Positions 61,769-64,000 of a DNA stretch of 64,000 bases are shown here, one piece after another (positions within the stretch are counted from its first letter, which is position 1; every line of letters starts with the position of its first letter). The position numbers were made by a program, and so were the translations under genes. Origin of the DNA: CAZAYP01 sp964489425 [NCBI: uncultured Verrucomicrobiota bacterium] (GTDB taxonomy: Bacteria; Verrucomicrobiota; Kiritimatiellia; RZYC01); contig CAZAYP010000007.1 of NCBI GenBank assembly GCA_964489425.1, positions 1-64,000 of the forward strand, given 5' to 3'. The notes under the pieces were generated by a model, which was not told the DNA's origin, made no database searches, and was given only the letters and a program-made list of their open reading frames with translations.

Positions 61769-62323
61769 ATGCAAGTCCAGGGGAAAGCAGAGTCGGTTGA
61801 CGCGAACCGCCCGGCCGCAGGCGCCAGCATGGTCCAACCGAGACGGCGGAAGGATTGGCAGTGGGTTTTCTCTCTCGCCATGGTGGTGGGTGTCCTTGTT
61901 TTCGTAGGCTTGCAGTATCGCTGGAATTATACGGTGCAGTGGGGGGCACCAATGATTGAGCGGCCGCAGTTCCGCGGGGCGGATGGGACGGAAATGCCCG
62001 CACGCTACACAGAAGCAGACGTGCAGCAACTGCTGGCAGCGCTCCAGGAAAAAGTCACCCAAGGGTGTGCGGATGCAATCCCACGGCAACGGCGGCTATC
62101 GTTGTTTAAGCCGCAAGCCCAATGGGTCATGGAAACCCAGTTCAGTGAATTGAGAAACGGCGCATTTACCCTGACGGTCAAGTCGCATGACGGCCGCAGC
62201 GCGCAGGCTCTTGGCGAATGGAGCGGCACCTTCCAAAGTCCGGATGAGTACCGCGCCGAGATGGCTCGATTCAGTCATGAAATCGCCGCTGGCCTCATCA
62301 CGGCCGGGACCCGCCAACTGTAG
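61769..62323 (+). CDS. Single-pass membrane protein of unknown function
   Basis: This 184-residue protein has one membrane helix (about 31-50, 'WVFSLAMVVGVLVFVGLQY') with a basic cytosolic N-terminus, so the 130-residue C-terminal part is likely periplasmic. The latter contains 'ERPQFRGADGTEMPARYTEA' and a helical region. ATG 61769 with AGGGG upstream is preferred to 61712. No family recognised. Confidence 0.6.
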   Translation: MQVQGKAESVDANRPAAGASMVQPRRRKDWQWVFSLAMVVGVLVFVGLQYRWNYTVQWGAPMIERPQFRGADGTEMPARYTEADVQQLLAALQEKVTQGCADAIPRQRRLSLFKPQAQWVMETQFSELRNGAFTLTVKSHDGRSAQALGEWSGTFQSPDEYRAEMARFSHEIAAGLITAGTRQL

Positions 62324-62411
62324 GGTCAAGTTTCTTCGTGATGGGCTCGCGCAAGGTGTTCCATTTCCTGATGTTCAGCACGGGGGCGATGCTCCCAAAC
62401 GCGCGGCACCG

Positions 62412-64000
62412 CTATTCCCGGCGAGAGACGGACGGCGCCGGCACGTTTTCCAGGAACTGTTCGGGCAGCACCCAGCGCAGGGCATTGTAGTACACCGGCC
62501 AGTTGGTGCTGTTAATCACGGCGGGTGTGCGGCCGCCGTCATACTCGGCACCGTAATAGGATCCAAGCGCGCCGGCGGGGTTCGCCATGTTGATCCATGC
62601 GGCCAGCAACGAGGCGGCGCTCAGGTCCCGCACCCCGCATCCGAGGTTTGCGCTGTAACGGGTGAACCATGGCGCCGGGCCGGTACGGCCGCGCCACGTG
62701 GTGTAATCCAGGCTGTAGGTCAATTCGCGCTGTGGGGCCAGGGTGGTGCGGTCATAGGTCACTACGGTGAAGCCAGGGTTGTTGCCGTGATTGTAAAGAA
62801 TCCCGTTGGCCACGTGGATAACGGCCGTCACATTGGACGTGGCCGGGTCGTTGGCCAGGTACCAGTAGCGGGTGTGGCTGTGGCCGCTGAACACGCTGGC
62901 CACCGTGCCGGAGTAGGTGGCCAGGATCTCCATGAAGCGCCGGGGAAAACCCGGCGTCCAGTCGGTGGCGGCATACTCTGTCTGGCCCGTGCGCCAGTGC
63001 GACCACGTATCATAGGCGTCCACGCCTGGCGGGATGTGGGCGAGGATCCACGCCGGCCGGCCCGCGGCGGCGCAGGCGGCGAGCTGGGTTTCCAGGTAAA
63101 CCAGTTGGTTGCTGGCGCCGGCCGTGCCGCGCAGATAGTTGGCGGAGAGGAACGTGGTCTCCAGGCTGATGATCTCGCCGCGGCCAAACGGCACGCGGTA
63201 CAGCCCCTGGTTGGTGTAGGTGGCCACGAACGCCGCGTAATCGTAGCCGGGCGCGTTGCTCAGGCCGGCGTGGAACAGGGGCGCGGTATCGGTAAAAAAA
63301 GCGTCGCCCTCGGTGATGTCATAGTCGGTCAGGTAGGTGTCGTTGTTGCCCAGGCTGAAGTAGATGGGCGTGGCCGGGAAATACTGCCGCACCTTGAGCA
63401 GAACATAGTCCACCGTCTTCAGCAGGAGCGCGCGCCCGTGGTCGGCGCTGGTGTCGCCGGTGATATGCCGATAAAAGTTGGTCAGGTCATAATAGGGGAA
63501 ATCGCCGGGCAGGATGACCGCGTCCGGATTCGGGCACGCGGCCCAGGCGTTGGTCAGCGCCGAGTCCAGCAGGCGCGGAGTGGTCACGGCCTTGGTGGTG
63601 GCATCGGCGGTGAAATACCCGTTGGTGGCGGCCGCGAAAAAGCTGTCCCACTCGGCCACGTCCACCTGCCATAGCTGGGTGGCCACGGCGCTGGACAGGA
63701 ACGGGCTCAGGTGCATGTCGGAGATGATCAGCGCCCGGCCCAAGGGGTTCGTGTAGGCCGCAGCATCGGCCACGCGGTAGAATACGGATGGGTCCGGCGG
63801 GAGCGGAATCGTGCAACTGGCCGTGGCCCCGGTGGCCATCAGGCCGGTGATGAGCGGGGCAAACGTGGGGTAGGGGGCCAGCCACTCGGCCGACTCCACG
63901 GTGTAGACGCGGTTGGTGTCCGCAGCCCATTCGACTTGGAAACCGTCCGGGGCGCGGCGGAACTCCGCCATGTCGGGCGCGGTCGCCGCGCACCCGGCGG
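62412..64000 (-). CDS. Metallophosphoesterase lipoprotein, 5' end outside window
   Basis: At least 529 residues are visible; the frame stays open to the window edge, where 'AGCAATAPDM' reads like a lipobox and mature start, so the ATG at 63971 is probably internal. The calcineurin-like metal motifs are all present: 'IISDMHLSPF' (DxH), 'AVILPGDFPYYD' (GD), 'SLGNNDTYLTDYD' (GNxD), 'WILAHIPPG' (H) and 'SVFSGHSHTRYWY' (GHxH). Acid-sphingomyelinase-like phosphodiesterases have this set. The N-terminal 65 residues form a small beta module also present at the C-terminus of the 1310-residue protein. Confidence 0.87.
   Translation of the reverse strand, partial: AGCAATAPDMAEFRRAPDGFQVEWAADTNRVYTVESAEWLAPYPTFAPLITGLMATGATASCTIPLPPDPSVFYRVADAAAYTNPLGRALIISDMHLSPFLSSAVATQLWQVDVAEWDSFFAAATNGYFTADATTKAVTTPRLLDSALTNAWAACPNPDAVILPGDFPYYDLTNFYRHITGDTSADHGRALLLKTVDYVLLKVRQYFPATPIYFSLGNNDTYLTDYDITEGDAFFTDTAPLFHAGLSNAPGYDYAAFVATYTNQGLYRVPFGRGEIISLETTFLSANYLRGTAGASNQLVYLETQLAACAAAGRPAWILAHIPPGVDAYDTWSHWRTGQTEYAATDWTPGFPRRFMEILATYSGTVASVFSGHSHTRYWYLANDPATSNVTAVIHVANGILYNHGNNPGFTVVTYDRTTLAPQRELTYSLDYTTWRGRTGPAPWFTRYSANLGCGVRDLSAASLLAAWINMANPAGALGSYYGAEYDGGRTPAVINSTNWPVYYNALRWVLPEQFLENVPAPSVSRRE

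Overview
The window is about 64 kb of GC-rich bacterial chromosome. It opens on the 3' end of a 5S rRNA gene and closes inside a lipoprotein gene. Several features suggest a member of the PVC group, with Kiritimatiellota or Lentisphaerota-like as the best guess: a giant secreted beta-helix protein built from repeats of the 'YVA..G...P[FY].[NT]WA.AA.DIQ' type, a DUF2961/GH172-type lipoprotein, secreted proteins with (Thr-Pro)n tails, and a small C-terminal 'Y.V...tL...' module shared by two exported proteins. This assignment is inferred from protein style. No phylogenetic marker other than partial 5S is present.

Layout. 1-4510: 5S rRNA end and terminator, two exported (TP)n-tailed proteins, a membrane protein with two degenerate GGDEF-like domains, and the NAD(P)HX repair enzyme Nnr. 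4511-46940: a large surface-glycan locus. It begins with an AT-rich regulatory region and a GbsR/MarR-type regulator. The ABC-2 exporter permease (Wzm-like) and its ATPase with a carbohydrate-binding tail (Wzt-like) follow, separated by about 3 kb of nucleotidyltransferase toxin-antitoxin-like pairs. Next come a sialidase-like lipoprotein and an sps/neu-like sugar operon (cytidylyltransferase, oxidoreductase, aminotransferase, epimerase, acetyltransferase, NeuB-type synthase, formyltransferase, deacetylase), a methyltransferase block, and a sub-cluster with inositol-phosphate synthase, a second aminotransferase, two asparagine-synthetase-like proteins and a WbpG-like amidotransferase. The locus ends with glycosyltransferases, the 1310-residue beta-helix protein, and an MBOAT/SGNH acylation pair. 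46981-53746 (minus strand): a hybrid histidine kinase, a NapH-like ferredoxin membrane protein, a DUF2961 (GH172-type) lipoprotein and a flippase. 53911-64000: TrpB2, an anti-sigma-kinase/STAS fusion with CheA and CheR, an outer-membrane barrel, small unknown proteins and a truncated metallophosphoesterase lipoprotein.

The most unusual signal is an archipelago of seven nucleotidyltransferase-fold modules of several subtypes (5255-5907, 6868-7576, 7583-8268, 8311-9103, 9110-9857, 21063-21777, 36455-37222), each paired with a small partner protein and all placed between glycan genes. One of them sits in a 1470-bp insert flanked by 591-bp perfect direct repeats. The repeats duplicate the end of one glycan gene and the start of the next, so both host genes stay complete. 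This suggests a way for such modules to enter an operon without breaking it.

Likely teamwork: the sps/neu-like and inositol/amidotransferase enzymes make unusual activated sugars, the glycosyltransferases and methyltransferases build and decorate the chain, Wzm/Wzt export it, and the MBOAT/SGNH pair acylates it. All functions are read from sequence motifs only.
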